A stretch of 64,000 bases of DNA from Cryptomeria japonica (GCF_030272615.1 NC_081405.1:313554235-313618234); one strand, 5' to 3'. Shown: positions 45,546-57,740, numbered from the stretch's first letter. The notes: generated by a model from the letters alone, not told the origin. Translations and numbers: made by a program.

Positions 45546-47638
45546 CTTCTCATTAATCTATTATTTGTTCTAAGGACACAAAAGTGGATAGAAAACAATA
45601 GAGGAGATAGTACTCAAACAAGTACTAAGGAATTGCATTAGTGACATGTCACAAATGTGAGTTATACATGTTCCAAATTGATTGATTCTCATGAAGGAAC
45701 TAAGTTATCTACAATAAATAGCCACCCAAGAAACCCTTTTGATCTAGGCAAACTATCTTCTTAGTATTAGCTTAATTCTTGAGACACTTGATTTAGATAT
45801 GATCTTGTAAATGATGTTAAAAAGAGTAATTAGTCACCAACCAACCACACTCTTCATTTTTATATTTAAGAATTAGTTTGGTCAAAACTTAATCTTTTAA
45901 AGAAGGTAAAAGAATTTTTAGGCATATTATTTATTTATTTTTAAAAAAAAGAAACAACCACCTCACCATTCCCTTGACCCCTAATATCCCTAGCATAAGC
46001 CACGATGAGGCATAATGCAAGGTGTGACACCAAGAAAGATAGGGAGCTAGCCTTTGAATAAAGACATGCCACTTAAATAAGGATAGAGTGAAAAAGGCCC
46101 CTAACATCCAATGCCCATATAAAGAAGGCATTCCCGTTCATTTTCAAAACATCATCCAAGCAATTAATGTTCTGATCAATGCATCAAGGCACAGTGAAAT
46201 AGACCTAGAGAATGACCTGTCAGAACTAAAAACATCATTTGATCATATAAGATCAGAGCACATAAGAGATGAAGGATAGGTAAAGATAATATGTACTTTA
46301 TGATGTTTGATATCTTCTTGTTTGTCTTGTAGGTAAAAGCAAAGAGGCAGATTTTGAAGGAATTCTATTACATTATTAGACATGTAACAACAACAACACC
46401 AAGTTTAGGAAAGATTGGGCATTAATGAGAATTACCAAGTTCTGAATTGAAGTAATGATGAAAAGATAGGAAGGGGAGGATAGGTCATTCTTTTCAAACA
46501 TCAAACAGTCTAATTCAGTGTAGGTACAGATTGAGAGATAACTCTAGAAATCAAGATTAAAGATTAGAGCAAAACAAATGAGTGATCAAAATCTGATCAA
46601 GTTCATTTGTTTGTACAAGTGAAGACAAGTAAAACTTGATCTTCCAAATCACCTTATGCAAATGGAACTTTAATCATTGATTTGGGAGTGAAGGTTTTGT
46701 TCACATAAGGATGAGGTAATACAAATGGAGAACCTAAGACCGACTTGATGCAATGTGAATGAATGATGAGGGGCAGATTTGTTTATACAAATGAATAAGA
46801 AAAAGCATCAAGACCTTGTGATACCAATGAAAGGGAAATGATCGATTGAATTGAGGAATACCACAAAGTCAAAATCTAGATGCAATTGAAATTGCAAACA
46901 CCAAGGGAACAAGCTCTGCTCTGCCTGTGGTTCGAAAGCTGACTGTAAATCCGTGTATCTGATTATGGTTTGGAAGCCGATTGTGAGTGTAGTTTTTCCT
47001 AGGTGCCCCCCGGTTAACTAGGAGTAAGAAGAAGCTGCATGCTTATATCTAGATATATAGATATAGAAATAGATAAGTAGATGAGGGAGGCTACGCATTT
47101 GTCATCAATGCCAATATTAGTGAAGGAAGAAAAAACAAGGAGGTCCAATTGTCTTAAACAAGTTCATAATAGTGAACTCATCAAACAAAGAAGATCAAAA
47201 TACAGATTTGTTTACACAAAAGAACGAGGAAACACCGAATTGCTTGCACAAAAGAAACATTCAAAATCTGCCCAAGTGAAAAATTGCAAAGGAACCTAAT
47301 ATGGCCAATCATGTTAAGGATTACAAAGCAAGTTTAAATGGCCGATCAAATCAAATCTTGAAAAGGTCCTTCTAAATGCTGCCACAATCAATACCTTGAT
47401 AGAAAATTCACCTGGACAAAAGTGAGCCAAAAACCTTACCTTGCTTGTAGTGCAAAGATCGCTCCAGTGGGGGGGGCAGCGGCTTCGGTTTGTTTTCAAA
47501 ATGAAAATGCGTTGTGTTTTTTTTTTCAATATAATGCTCGAGGTCATCGGAATTCCAGCGAACACGGGCATTTTTTTTTTTAAAAATCAAATTTTCACAC
47601 AATGCTCCTTGTCTATCGGAAACCTCCGTCGGAATTTG
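45546..47638. other. Gene-free distal part of the CACTA 5' region
   Basis: A 63-codon open frame at 46088-46279 has no recognisable domain. Subterminal TCGGAATT-like motifs appear at 47546 and 47628, and a G-run and T-run lie at about 47470 and 47520-47580. Confidence 0.45.
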
Positions 47639-47654
47639 CCCAAATGTATTAGTG
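47639..47654 (-). repeat. CACTA right terminal inverted repeat
   Basis: The minus strand reads CACTAATACATTTGGG, differing from the left end at one base; it is followed by the AGA duplication. Confidence 0.92.
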
Positions 47655-48299
47655 AGAGCTCTGGAGATCCTTTAGCTATTGAGTTCTTGAAATCCTCTAA
47701 CAAGGTAACCCTAACCGGGTTTAACCCTTAACCAGGTATTGTAGCCATCCCTTAACCAGGTGATCCCTAACAGGATCGATTCCTAAAAGAACCTATTGTA
47801 ATGTCTTTAACTAGACAAGGCTCCTAACAGAGCGGACTTCTAAAGAGTTCAAAAAGTAGCTTGTGGGTATTCATCCCCACCGTGGTTTGTCCCAGTTGGG
47901 TTTCTACGTGAAAATATGTGTGTCATGTGTGATGCTCTTATCTTGTGATGCTTTGTTATTGTCTGTTAAGCTTATGATGGTTCAGTGTTTTATGCCTGTC
48001 TATAAAACATATTGAACTAACTATTGTGAAGATCTGATGATAGTTTACCTATTCATGCATGAGGGTGTAATGGTACTATAGTATTGAGCTAGGAGGAAAG
48101 CTAAGAGTGTAACCAGTTTATGATTGTTTTAGTTATTCTTGGTCTTATCAGTTGCTCTCTGTTTCAACCAGTATCACTATTTGCCAATCATTTGGAGTAT
48201 TTGTTGTCAAACTAGTTTTGGACTGTGTTTTTGTCTGTACTGATTCACCCCCCCCTCTCAGTACCGGTTTGGTACTATTCATTTATCATTGAGTTATCA
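47655..48299 (+). repeat. Copia-2 5' LTR, second part
   Basis: It resumes LTR homology with GAGCTCTGGAGATCC, matches 58674-59318 and ends GAGTTATCA. The poly-C tract GATTCACCCCCCCCTCTCAG is at about 48242-48260. Confidence 0.92.
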
Positions 48300-48301
48300 A
48301 A

Positions 48302-48313
48302 TGGTATGAGAGC
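48302..48313 (+). other. Copia-2 primer-binding site
   Basis: TGGTATGAGAGC, 11 of 12 matches to the initiator tRNA-Met site, 2 bases after the LTR end. Confidence 0.88.
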
Positions 48314-48368
48314 ACTCTAGGTCCTCTGTGTTGTAAGCTTAACCGCTTGAGGTAAAGATCCTAGTCAA

Positions 48369-48965
48369 ATGATGAAGAGGGAAGGTCTAAAGTTTAATAG
48401 GGAAAATTTCGGTATATGGAAAGATAGGATGAAGATATTCATCAGAAGCATGGGTGCTCAACACTGGAGTTATGTTGAGAATGTCTATGTTGTCCCTACC
48501 AATACTCTTACTAATGACCAAAAGAGAGAGATACAAGAAAATGGGCAAGTCATGGAAGCCCTTATTAGTAGTCTATCTGACATTGAGTTTATTGATGTTC
48601 AGGACAAGGTAAATCCCAAAGAGGTATGGGATGCTCTTGAAAATATCTATGGTGGTGATGAACATGTAAAACAGGCTAAGGAAGAAAGCCTGAGAGGGAA
48701 GTTTGAAGATATGTGGATGGTTGAAGGTGATACCATTCAGCAATATGGAATAAGAATCAAAACAATGGTTGGAGAAATCAAAAGTTCAGGTGGTAAAATA
48801 GAAGATTCCACTGTGGTAAGCAAAGTCCTCAGATCCCTGTTGTTGGTCTATGCAATAAGGGTTGCAGCTATTCAGGAGCTGAGATCAATAGACAAGACTA
48901 AGGTATCCTTGGACTCCATCATAGCCAAGCTGACAGCCTATGAGCTAAATAGTTTTGATGTGTGA
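48369..48965 (+). pseudogene. Copia-2 Gag, N-terminal part, interrupted by a solo LTR
   Basis: The open frame gives MKREGLKFNRENFGIWKDRM, then a UBN2/gag region (EVWDALENIYGG, IQQYGIRIKTMVGEIKSSGG, LRSLLLVYAIRVAAIQEL) ending LTAYELNSFD at 48957. The last codons and stop belong to the inserted LTR. The frame resumes after 54020 with a Lys/Ser-rich linker and the zinc knuckle. Until the insertion it is free of stops. Role: particle formation for the element. Confidence 0.9.
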
Positions 48966-51569
48966 GGCCCTACCCCAATTCAGTTTGACATTTTCAGTTA
49001 TTTGCATATTGAGACTATTATGGATGCTTTATTTTATGCATTATGGACTTAGAACTTATATGATTCCATGATTTGGATCACACTGACATTTGTTGATGTT
49101 TGATTTCATGCATGATGATTATGAAACCTTAGACATGTTACTAGAATAGAATTACATTATGATGGAGAATGTCATTTGCAGGATTTTATTTTGATGAAAG
49201 AAAAATGATGCATATTATGAATGGTTCATTTTTGGGAAATTATGTTGATTGCTTAGGTGAAACTGAATGTGAAAACAAATGAGAAATTGAATTATTGTTG
49301 CCTAATGTATGAGTGTTTGATTTGCAATGGAATCCATGTATTTGATTATGAATAATTGTGATTATTTGGAGTTACTAATGTGTTAATTGAGATGCGCAGG
49401 AAAATTATCCATGTGACCATGGAATTTAATGGAGAACCAAGCCTAGACCAATGTGCGTTTGTTAAGCCGGGAGTTGTCTATTTGGAGAGACAACACCCCT
49501 CCCCTTGTAATGTATTTTATTTGTGATGTGTATAATGCTTGAATGTAAAATTTAATTTATATGTAATTGTGTAATCCTTCAAGAGACCAATTTTCCATGT
49601 GTAATTTTTATATTGTATTTTTGTTGTGTCACTTGACACATGTGCTGATTAAGTGTCATTGATGTTGACTTGTCTCTTGGAGGGAGTTTTGTTTCTACCC
49701 AAGCCATTCAAAAACATGAGTGTGGTCCCAAATTTGTCTTGGGTAGGGAGTCATGGGAGTGGTCAACTCAAGCTTGACCCGTAGGTAAACTTCAGTGGGG
49801 TTTCCAAAGGGTTTAATGGACTCCTAGGGTGAGTTTTTAGGCTTTTCCTAAGGTCCAAAGGGTATACCTATGGGTTAGGGGTGTTTTGAAACATGTGGCT
49901 TCTCCCATGTGACTATGAAGTCACTTCAAAAAGTGGTGTTTTCAAGATGCACGAAAATTGAACTTAGAAAGTTCTCCCTAGGATAGAGAACCTTCCCTTT
50001 AGGAGTTAAACTCTCTTCCCCATCCTCTTCCACCTTTTCCCTTTCCAATTTGAGTAATGTGCAAGAGTTTGGGAAGGGCAACCAATGGGAACTCACACCT
50101 CACCCAAGGGGTTGGGAAGTGTGTGAGAGGCCTTCTTAGGCAAGAATTTGCAAACTTAGTGAGTAATCACCCACTCTCCTTTCTGGGAGATTTTGCTTGT
50201 TTGAGAAAGTTAGTAGGAGTTTGACATTTTTAGTGGAATTTTGGAGAAAGTTAGTGTGGAATTGGGCAGCTCATCCCCAACTAAAGTTAGCAAACCTTTT
50301 GGCAGAATAAGGTTGGTTACTCCCTTCTTTCTCTTGTTATGTTGTAAATGTTAGTTTGTGTTGTTTTGTGAAAGAAAAGAGTTGTTTGTAAGAATGTGTA
50401 TTATGAAGTTTTTATTGTTGAAGTAAAATGTGTAGTTCTCTTCTTTGTATTTTGTTTGTGTTCTTATTGTTTTGGGAGTGTCCAAGATCTCCTACTCTTG
50501 GGAGGGTAGGAAGATCTTGGGGTGGAAGGAGTATGACAGCCATGGGTGAGAGGCTCTCCTTGTGGAGAGTGTTCTCAAGGGTGTCCTTGGTGACCCTTGA
50601 TGCATAGCCTTGTGTATGCATTTGGGGGTCATAAGGGGAGTAAATATGGCCATGAGCCTTTTGGGGGGGCATAAGGAATGAGGAAGTATTTTTGGTTGCA
50701 TTTGTGTTGCCATGAGGTGGCTTATGTTGTATTGTTTTGGCATGCATTCTCCCCATAGGTACTTGGTCCACTTCCACCCATGGAAGAGTCACCATGAAAG
50801 TGGTGAATGTGAAGCTTGGGAAGGGAAATTTGAATGTAAGTGTTTTCCTATGTTTGTGTAGAGTTTGTATGTTTGTAGCCCGTCTAGTGCTTGGTTCTCC
50901 AAGCTCAGGGGTGGCTTCTAGTAAGCCTAGGCTGGGAGGTGAGCTTCCCATGGTCAAAATGTGTTTATTTGCAGGTTGCAAGGGAATGGGAAAAGATGAA
51001 ATAAAGAGCTATGTGGCTGATTTTTTTTGTATTGCAGAAAGGTGTTTCAAAAAGGGAGATTGATTCAAAGTAGAAGTGTGTATAAAAAGAGAAAAGAGAG
51101 CATGTGTAGTATTTACTTTCAAAAAAAAAAAAGGAGGGCTAGATAGTGTTTATTTACATGTGAAGAAGGATGTTTGTATGCATCATTAGCTTGTAAAAGA
51201 AAGAGATGGACATTTTGTTTTTATTTTCAAAAAAAAATAATGTAGCAATGTATTTCTATTATCTTAAAAAGGGAAATGTAGTTGTTTTAAACTTCAAACT
51301 TCTTTGTAAGCATGCTCATGGTATTCAAATCTGTTAAAGAAATACATGATGTTTTCACTATTTTAGTTAGCTGCAAATGAGAGAAATAGTGTATTGGATT
51401 GTATGGGAATTTTTATGTTTAACAAGAAGGAAAAATAGATGCATTTATTTTACATATATGCTGCAAATAGATGAAACTAGGTTGTTGTAAATTTAAATGG
51501 AAACAGTCCTTTATTTCCTGGCTATTGCAGAAAAGAAGTTTATTAAATTAGTTTATTTCTTGCAAAAGG

Positions 51570-51705
51570 GAGAGGAAAAAAATATATATATATATAAATA
51601 CATATAGGATCTTTTCTCATTAAGCAATCTGCTATGAATAAATGAATGGTTCTTAGGCATTTTAAAAAGGGATTTTCAAGTAACTTAAATGGTAAAATAT
51701 AAAAC

Positions 51706-51738
<33 letters not shown>

Positions 51739-52134
51739 TAGATATATATATGTATATATATATATATATATATTATTTACTGTTCTTCAAATCAATTATA
51801 ACAAAAATAACATAGTTTTGTTACAGAATTTAATATTTCAAGAAATGGAGAAAACTGTTAATATGATAAAGGAATATATATATATATATATATATATTTC
51901 TGTTTTATTCCTTTTGAAATAAAAATTTCACAGCACTGTTAATATTACATTACAGAAAACAGAGGCCTGATATACAAGTCATTTAAAACATAAAACTACA
52001 CCAATATATATAAATACATATATATATTTATATATATATATATATACATCCATACATGTATGTATATATATATATATATATATATTAATTAAGAATCTGC
52101 CAAACTGAGACTCTGTAACTGAAATTATTTAAAC

Positions 52135-52172
<38 letters not shown>
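51570..52172. repeat. (TA)n microsatellite cluster
   Basis: Several TATATA tracts of 20-70 bp (about 51574, 51708, 51876, 52013 and 52140) are separated by unique AT-rich sequence. Confidence 0.9.
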
Positions 52173-52176
<4 letters not shown>

Positions 52177-52277
52177 TCTTTTATTTAAAACAAACCATGC
52201 TAAATCACATCAAGTGTCGAGGGGTTTAAACCCGTTTGAAACCCTGCGAAAATAAACTTCTAAACAGCAAGTAGGCG

Positions 52278-52455
52278 CTCGGTTAACGCGGGCTGCAGCG
52301 CCGGGCGGCGGCGGCCGCAGCCTGCGGCGCCCCGCAGTCTGCGGGCGGCGACGCCGCAGCCTGCGGCGGCGCCGTCCGCAGCGGCGGTGCCCCGCGCTGC
52401 AGTGCCTTCCGCACCCCGTCTTCCCTCCCTTTCCTCGCCACGCCCTCGCCTCTCC
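52278..52455. other. GC-rich CpG island inside the solo LTR
   Basis: About 170 bp of very high GC in otherwise AT-rich DNA, with three variants of the palindromic GCCGCAGCCTGCGGC. The Arg/Ala/Pro open frames across it on the minus strand are compositional. It may be the promoter/leader part of the LTR. Confidence 0.7.
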
Positions 52456-52758
52456 ACACTCCGAGGGTACAAGTAAGCAGGGAAAATAAAGCAAAAACGC
52501 CGCGGGGAGTGTGGGTTTTCACCGTTCGTCCCCTCCTCCACTGCGATCACTAGCACTAACGCGCCCAAAAAAAATAAACGGGGGGGTGAGGGTTTGGCTC
52601 AACCCGCCCTGCGTGCTGTTTGCTCGGCCGCCGACCCTTCCCTACACACCCTGTGCGCGACACACAGCAAAATGAAAAAGAAAAACAAATACATAAAAGA
52701 TATTATCACATTCCGCCCTAACCCTAGTTCGGGTTAGGGCAAACACCCACTTGTTCTT

Positions 52759-52952
52759 TTTAAAATAAAACGGGTTTGGAGGGAAGCACGTTTTAAAAAA
52801 AAGGGGGACTCATTTTATCCCTCTCTTTCTTGGAATGAAATTATAAACTTATTTTTTACAAACTCATAAGTTAGTATATAGATATTTATGTAAAATATAT
52901 ATATATATATATAAATATACATATATATTTATATATATATATATATATATAA

Positions 52953-53002
<50 letters not shown>

Positions 53003-53158
53003 TTATATATATATATATATATTTTACATAAATATCTATATACTAACTTATGAGTTTGTAAAAAATAAGTTTATAATTTCATTCCAAGAAAGAGAGGGAT
53101 AAAATGAGTCCCCCTTTTTTTTAAAACGTGCTTCCCTCCAAACCCGTTTTATTTTAAA
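52759..53158. repeat. 400-bp near-perfect palindrome
   Basis: Arms 52759-52958 and 52959-53158 are reverse complements about a centre at 52958.5 without an indel where I checked, with TA tracts in the middle and unique sequence (GGGTTTGGAGGGAAGCACG) in the outer arms. Confidence 0.92.
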
Positions 53159-53263
53159 CTTATTTTTTACAAACTCATAAGTTAGTATATAGATATTTAT
53201 GTAAAATATATATATATATATATAAATATACATATATATTTATATATATATATATATATATAA

Positions 53264-53338
<75 letters not shown>
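53152..53338. repeat. Direct third copy of the palindrome's inner arm, then (TA)n
   Basis: AACTTATTTTTTACAAACTC and following sequence repeats 52838 onward in direct orientation, ending in a TA tract to 53338. Confidence 0.9.
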
Positions 53339-53340
<2 letters not shown>

Positions 53341-53990
53341 TAAGATTAAATTGAAATTTAATTTGTAATAAAACTGTTAGATGTAAAGTTAAATTTCGAA
53401 TGCTTTTGTTAAATTTGGGCATGAGTAGAGGAGACTAGATAGAAGTTTTTTTTTTGTTTTTTTTTTTTAGTGGATTAGATTTTTTTTTAAAATATATATA
53501 TAAATTAAAAGAATAAAGAGATGTAATCTCTAATTTCCTTGTAGGGCCAAGAGGGCCAAATTTAGTAAATGATTATAACGTAGTTTAAAATTATGGGGGT
53601 CTAAATCTAATAAAGTGATTTTAGGCTATGGGGGCTTCAATTAATTAAGGGGTTTTAAATTACCAGGATAAATAAATTTAGAAATCCTAGGAGGATAGGA
53701 ATGATTAGACAAATTTCATAAAGAGAGTTTAACTCGGGAGTAAACACTATACTTGAGATTTCTAATTAATAATTTATGAAGATTAGTGTTAACCCATTTG
53801 GGAGAGATTTTAGCTCGTAGACGACTTGGTAAACCATGTTTTTCCATTTGGGTTTAATTACCCGATTTACATAAAAACAGTTAAGACCCAACCCTAATGC
53901 ATTATTTTATTTAAGAATATCGCACTTAGTAGATTATATTAGTTAAGTAGGTCGTTAATTAGTTAAATATTTTTTAAAAAAAAATTCCGC
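53339..53990. other. Distal part of the solo LTR
   Basis: AT-rich, T-runs at about 53448-53468; no gene. Confidence 0.5.
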
Positions 53991-54020
53991 TCGTGCCCTA
54001 AAGTTGGGCATGACATGATG

Positions 54021-57000
54021 GCAGTGTTCAAAAGACTGAATCAACATTTAAAGCCTCTGCTTTACCATCCAGAAAAGGAAAAGATGCTAGCACTAGTGGT
54101 GAACCTAGTCAGAGCAAAGAAATGAATGATGAGGAGATTCTGATGGCATTTGAAGCTCTCTTTGCCAGGAAGCTTCCTAAAGGAACCGGTAAATATAAAG
54201 GTAAGCTACCTTTGAAATGCTTTTCTTGCAACCGGATAGGACATATTGCTATAAACTGTCCTAATGGTGATAACAAGGACAAACCAGAAATGTTCAGAAA
54301 ATTCAAAGGAGGAAACCAGAGAAACTATTTTGTGGCAGTTGATGAAGGTGTCACAGATGATGAATCAGAAGATGAAGAGAATGAAGACATTGTGTTTGTT
54401 GTTGTAAAGGAAGATGTGGCACACAAGAAGGCTCTTGTCTCCCAGTTTGATAATTCCAATTAGTGGATCATTGACAATGGTTGTTCTCACCATATGACAG
54501 GTGACTAGAGCAATTTTCTATCCTTGGAGGAGTATGATGGTGGTGTGGTTCTCTTTGGCAATGATGCACCATGCATGGTCAAAGGCAGAGGGTCCATCTC
54601 TCTGAATGGAAAGAGCAGTGCTGACAATGTGTACTAGGTTGATGGTCTCAGACACAACCTTCTAAGTGTTGCCCAGCTAAATGACAGTGGCCTCACTCTG
54701 GAATTCAAGAATGGAGTTTGCAAAATCAAAGGAAAAGATGGTGAATTGGTGGCCACTGGCATGCAGACCAAAGGTAACCTATTTCATCTGAATGCAAATA
54801 TAAGTACATGTCTTATGGCTAAGCTTGATGATAGCTGGATATGGCATAGGAGACTCTGCCATGTAAACTTTGATAACATTGTGAAGGCTAGTAAGATCAA
54901 GGCAGTTAGAGGGTTGCCAGTGCTAAGCAAACTGGATAATACCTTATGCAGAGAGTGTCAATTGGGGAAAATGTCTTCCTCAACCTTTAAAGGTAAATCT
55001 TTCACTGCTGACAACTTGCTTGATCTTGTGCATACTGATTTATGTGGTCCTATGAAAACTAGAAGTGTGCAGGGTGATAGGTACTTCATGATTCTCACTA
55101 ATGACTACTCAAGAATGATGTGGGTCACATTCTTGAAAGACAAGTCTAAAGCCTTTGTGAAATTCAAAGCTTTCAGAGCATTAGTGGAGAAGGAAAGCAG
55201 CAAAAGGATCAAGTGTCTCAGAACTGATCAAGGAGGGGAATTCACTTCCAGTGAATTCAACAAGTATTGTGAAGAATTTGGCATCAAGAGGCAACTGCCT
55301 ACCCCCCGGACTCCACAGCAGAATGGCCTAGCAGAGAGGAATAACTGGACTATGGTTGAAGCAGCTAGAACCATGTTGATTCAAGGAAAGGTAGCTCACA
55401 CCTTTTGGAGAGAAGCGGTGAGCACTGCAGTCTACATAATGAACCGGGTACTCATCAAGAAAAGTAAGAATAAAACTCCTTATGAGTACTGGACCGGTAA
55501 GACACCTGTGGTTAGCTACTTTAGAGTGTTTGGTAGCAAATGCTACATCAAGAGGAGTGAACACCAGAGCAAAATTGATGTAAAATGTGATGAGGGAATA
55601 TTCCTAGGATATTCCACCAAGAGTAAAGCTCTCAAGTGTTTCAACAATAGGACTGGGAGAATTATGGAAAGTATCAATGTGAGAGTTGATGAAACCTCTA
55701 AGAAACCGGAGGAAACCAGTAGTGAGAAAGTTGTAAATGAGCTGGTTGCAACCTTCTAGGAATCGGTTGTCAGTCAACCAAGTACCAGTAATAGTGTTCC
55801 TGAACCGGTGAATGCTGATACTGATGAAGATAAGGATGAAGAGGAAAAGCAAGATGAACCTATCAAGGCCATTCCTTGGTATGTCAAGCTGAATCATGAT
55901 CCTAAGTAGATCATAGGAGATAAGGATGCAGGAATCCTTACAAGCAGAAAGATCAGAGAAAACTCATGTATGATTTCTGAATTTGAGCCTAAATCATTCA
56001 AAGAGGCTCATAAAGATGAAGATTGGATCAAGGCTATGGAAGAGGAACTTGAACAGATAGAGAAAAATGGTACATGGTCCTTGGTACCCAGACCAGAGCA
56101 TGAAAATGTCATTGGCACTAAATGGGTGTTCAGAAACAAGTTGAATGAGGATGGCACAGTGATTAGGAATAAAGCCAGATTGGTGTGCAAAGGATATGCT
56201 CAAGAAGAAGGAGAAGACTATGGAAAAACCTTTTCTCCTGTAGCCAGATTGGAAGGAGTTCGTATGCTTCTTGCATATGCAGCTTTTAAAGGCTTCAAAG
56301 TATATCAAATGGATGTAAAAACTGCATTCCTAAATGGTGTACTTGAAGAGGAGGTGTATATTGAGCAACCAAATGGATTTTCCCTATCTGAAGATAGTGA
56401 CATGGTATGTAGGCTACATAAAGCCTTATATGGTCTAAAGCAAGCACCTAGGGCATGGTATGAGCGCCTACATTCCCATCTTGTGAAGATTGGATTTGAG
56501 AGAACAAGTGAATATAGCAATATCTACTTGAAGTCTGAAGGAGATCAAATCCTGATCTTTGAGGTTTTTGTTGATGATATTATCTTTGGTGGAGATGACA
56601 AGATGAGTCATGAGTTTGCTGATGAGATGAAGAAAGAGTTTGAGATGTCACTCATAGGGGAGATTAAGTTCTTCATTGGACTATAGATCCAGCAGATGAA
56701 AGATGGAATCTTTATCACTTAGTCCAAATATGTCAAAGAGGTGTTGAAGACCTTTGGCATGGAAGATAGCAAACCGGTTGGTACACCGATGGTGACCAAT
56801 TGCCAATTGACAAAAGAGGATGATTCTATACTGGTTGATGAGAAGGAATACCAATCAATTATTGGTAAGTTGCATTATATAGTGCATAGCAGATGGGATA
56901 TTGCACATGTAGTTGGCATAACTGCAAGGTTCCAGAAAAGTCCAAGAGAGTCCCACTTGGTTGCAATCAAGCGGATTCTTAGGTATCTGAAGGGAATAGT

Positions 57001-57500
57001 TGACTATGGATTGTGGTACCCATACAGCAATGATTTCATTCTGAAAGTATTCACAAACGCTGATTGGGCAGGTAATGTGGATGACTGGAAAAGCACAACC
57101 GGTGGTGCATTCTTTCTCGGTGGTAGACTGGTCTCATGGATGAGTAAAAGGTAGAGTTGTATCTCTCAGTCTATAGTGGAAGTGAAGTATGTTGCAGCTT
57201 TCATGAACTACACTCAGACAATCAGGATGAAGCATGTCTTAAATGGCTTCAAAATCCCTATATCTGAACTGGTAAGTATATTCTGTGATAACACAAGTGC
57301 TATCAATATTTCAAAGAATCTAGTTTTACATTCTAGAACCAAGCATTTTGAGCTTAAGTATCATTATTTCAAAGAATAAAGATATTGCACTGGAAAATAT
57401 TTCCAGTAAGGAGTAGTTAGCAAACATATTCACCAAGCCTCTCCCAAAGACTACATTTGTGCATTTAAGAGGTGAATTGGGGGTACTGCCCCTTCAGGAG
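54021..57500 (+). pseudogene. Copia-2 Gag C-terminus, protease, integrase, RT, RNase H
   Basis: In order: zinc knuckle CFSCNRIGHIAINC (about 54216-54258); protease WIIDNGCSHHMTG (54464 on, catalytic DSG changed to DNG); pre-integrase WHRRLCHVNF and CRECQLGK; integrase HTDLCGP (about 55033), RTDQGGEF (about 55222) and QNGLAERNN, so D-D-E is intact; [52 protein letters not shown] and FVDDIIFGG (about 56568); RNase H GKLHYIVHSRWDIA, FTNADWAG (Asn for the catalytic Asp of TDADWAG), NTSAINISKN. Stops are all TAG: 54461, 54506, 54635, 55757, 55907, 56684, 56720, 57152 and 57414, plus a one-base shift near 57378. It was a complete copia polyprotein. Confidence 0.92.
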
Positions 57501-57740
57501 GTGAACTAAAAGTATTTGCTCCACATCAGTCAGGTATTGCATAGTCAAATTTTTGTTGATTGATGTGTTGAAGGATGCTACTCCTCAGGGGGAGCAGCAT
57601 AATGGAACAGGGATGCTTGTGCCTCCACTTTGGCATTGTTGTCAAAGGGGGAGAAGGAGTGAAGCGGAAAAGATATCTGTAGAAAATGGGAGAGAAATTA
57701 TGAAGCGGAGAGATATCTTTGTATATTGCCATCAATGCCA

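Larger units (their letters stand above)
27317..47654 (-). mobile_element. 20.3-kb CACTA (En/Spm) DNA transposon
   Basis: The left end CACTAGTACATTTGGG and right end CCCAAATGTATTAGTG are inverted repeats with one mismatch in 16. The target duplication AGA flanks it (27314-27316 and 47655-47657), and the uninterrupted LTR at 58672-58680 has a single AGA there. Subterminal TCGGAATT motifs occur at both ends. Genes lie on the minus strand, so the 5' end is at 47654: a long leader, TNP2 transposase (42652-38308), then the SET/TNPA-like gene (37548-33860). The transposase has stops, so the copy is not autonomous now. Confidence 0.92.
48961..54015 (+). mobile_element. 5.06-kb solo LTR (or LTR-like insertion) in Copia-2 gag
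   Basis: It starts TGTGAGGCCC and ends GGGCATGACA, so the ends are TG...CA and the terminal 10 bases pair at 8 positions. It is flanked by a perfect 5-bp duplication TGATG (48956-48960 and 54016-54020). No PBS, polypurine tract or pol domain is seen and no long terminal direct repeat inside it, so it is best read as one giant LTR left by recombination. The orientation is a guess. Open frames at 50412-50981 and 51689-51922 show no domain. Confidence 0.72.

Noticed and set aside
50412-50981. 189-codon minus-strand open frame in the 5-kb solo LTR
   Set aside because: No domain, several overlapping frames of similar length, Pro/His-rich composition from T/G-rich DNA; not supported as a gene.
52210-52568. 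Arg/Ala/Pro-rich minus-strand frames
   Set aside because: High GC keeps all frames open in the GC island; no domain and no codon-use signal.
53048-53422. Tyr/Ile open frames
   Set aside because: TA repeats translate as Tyr-Ile; no gene.
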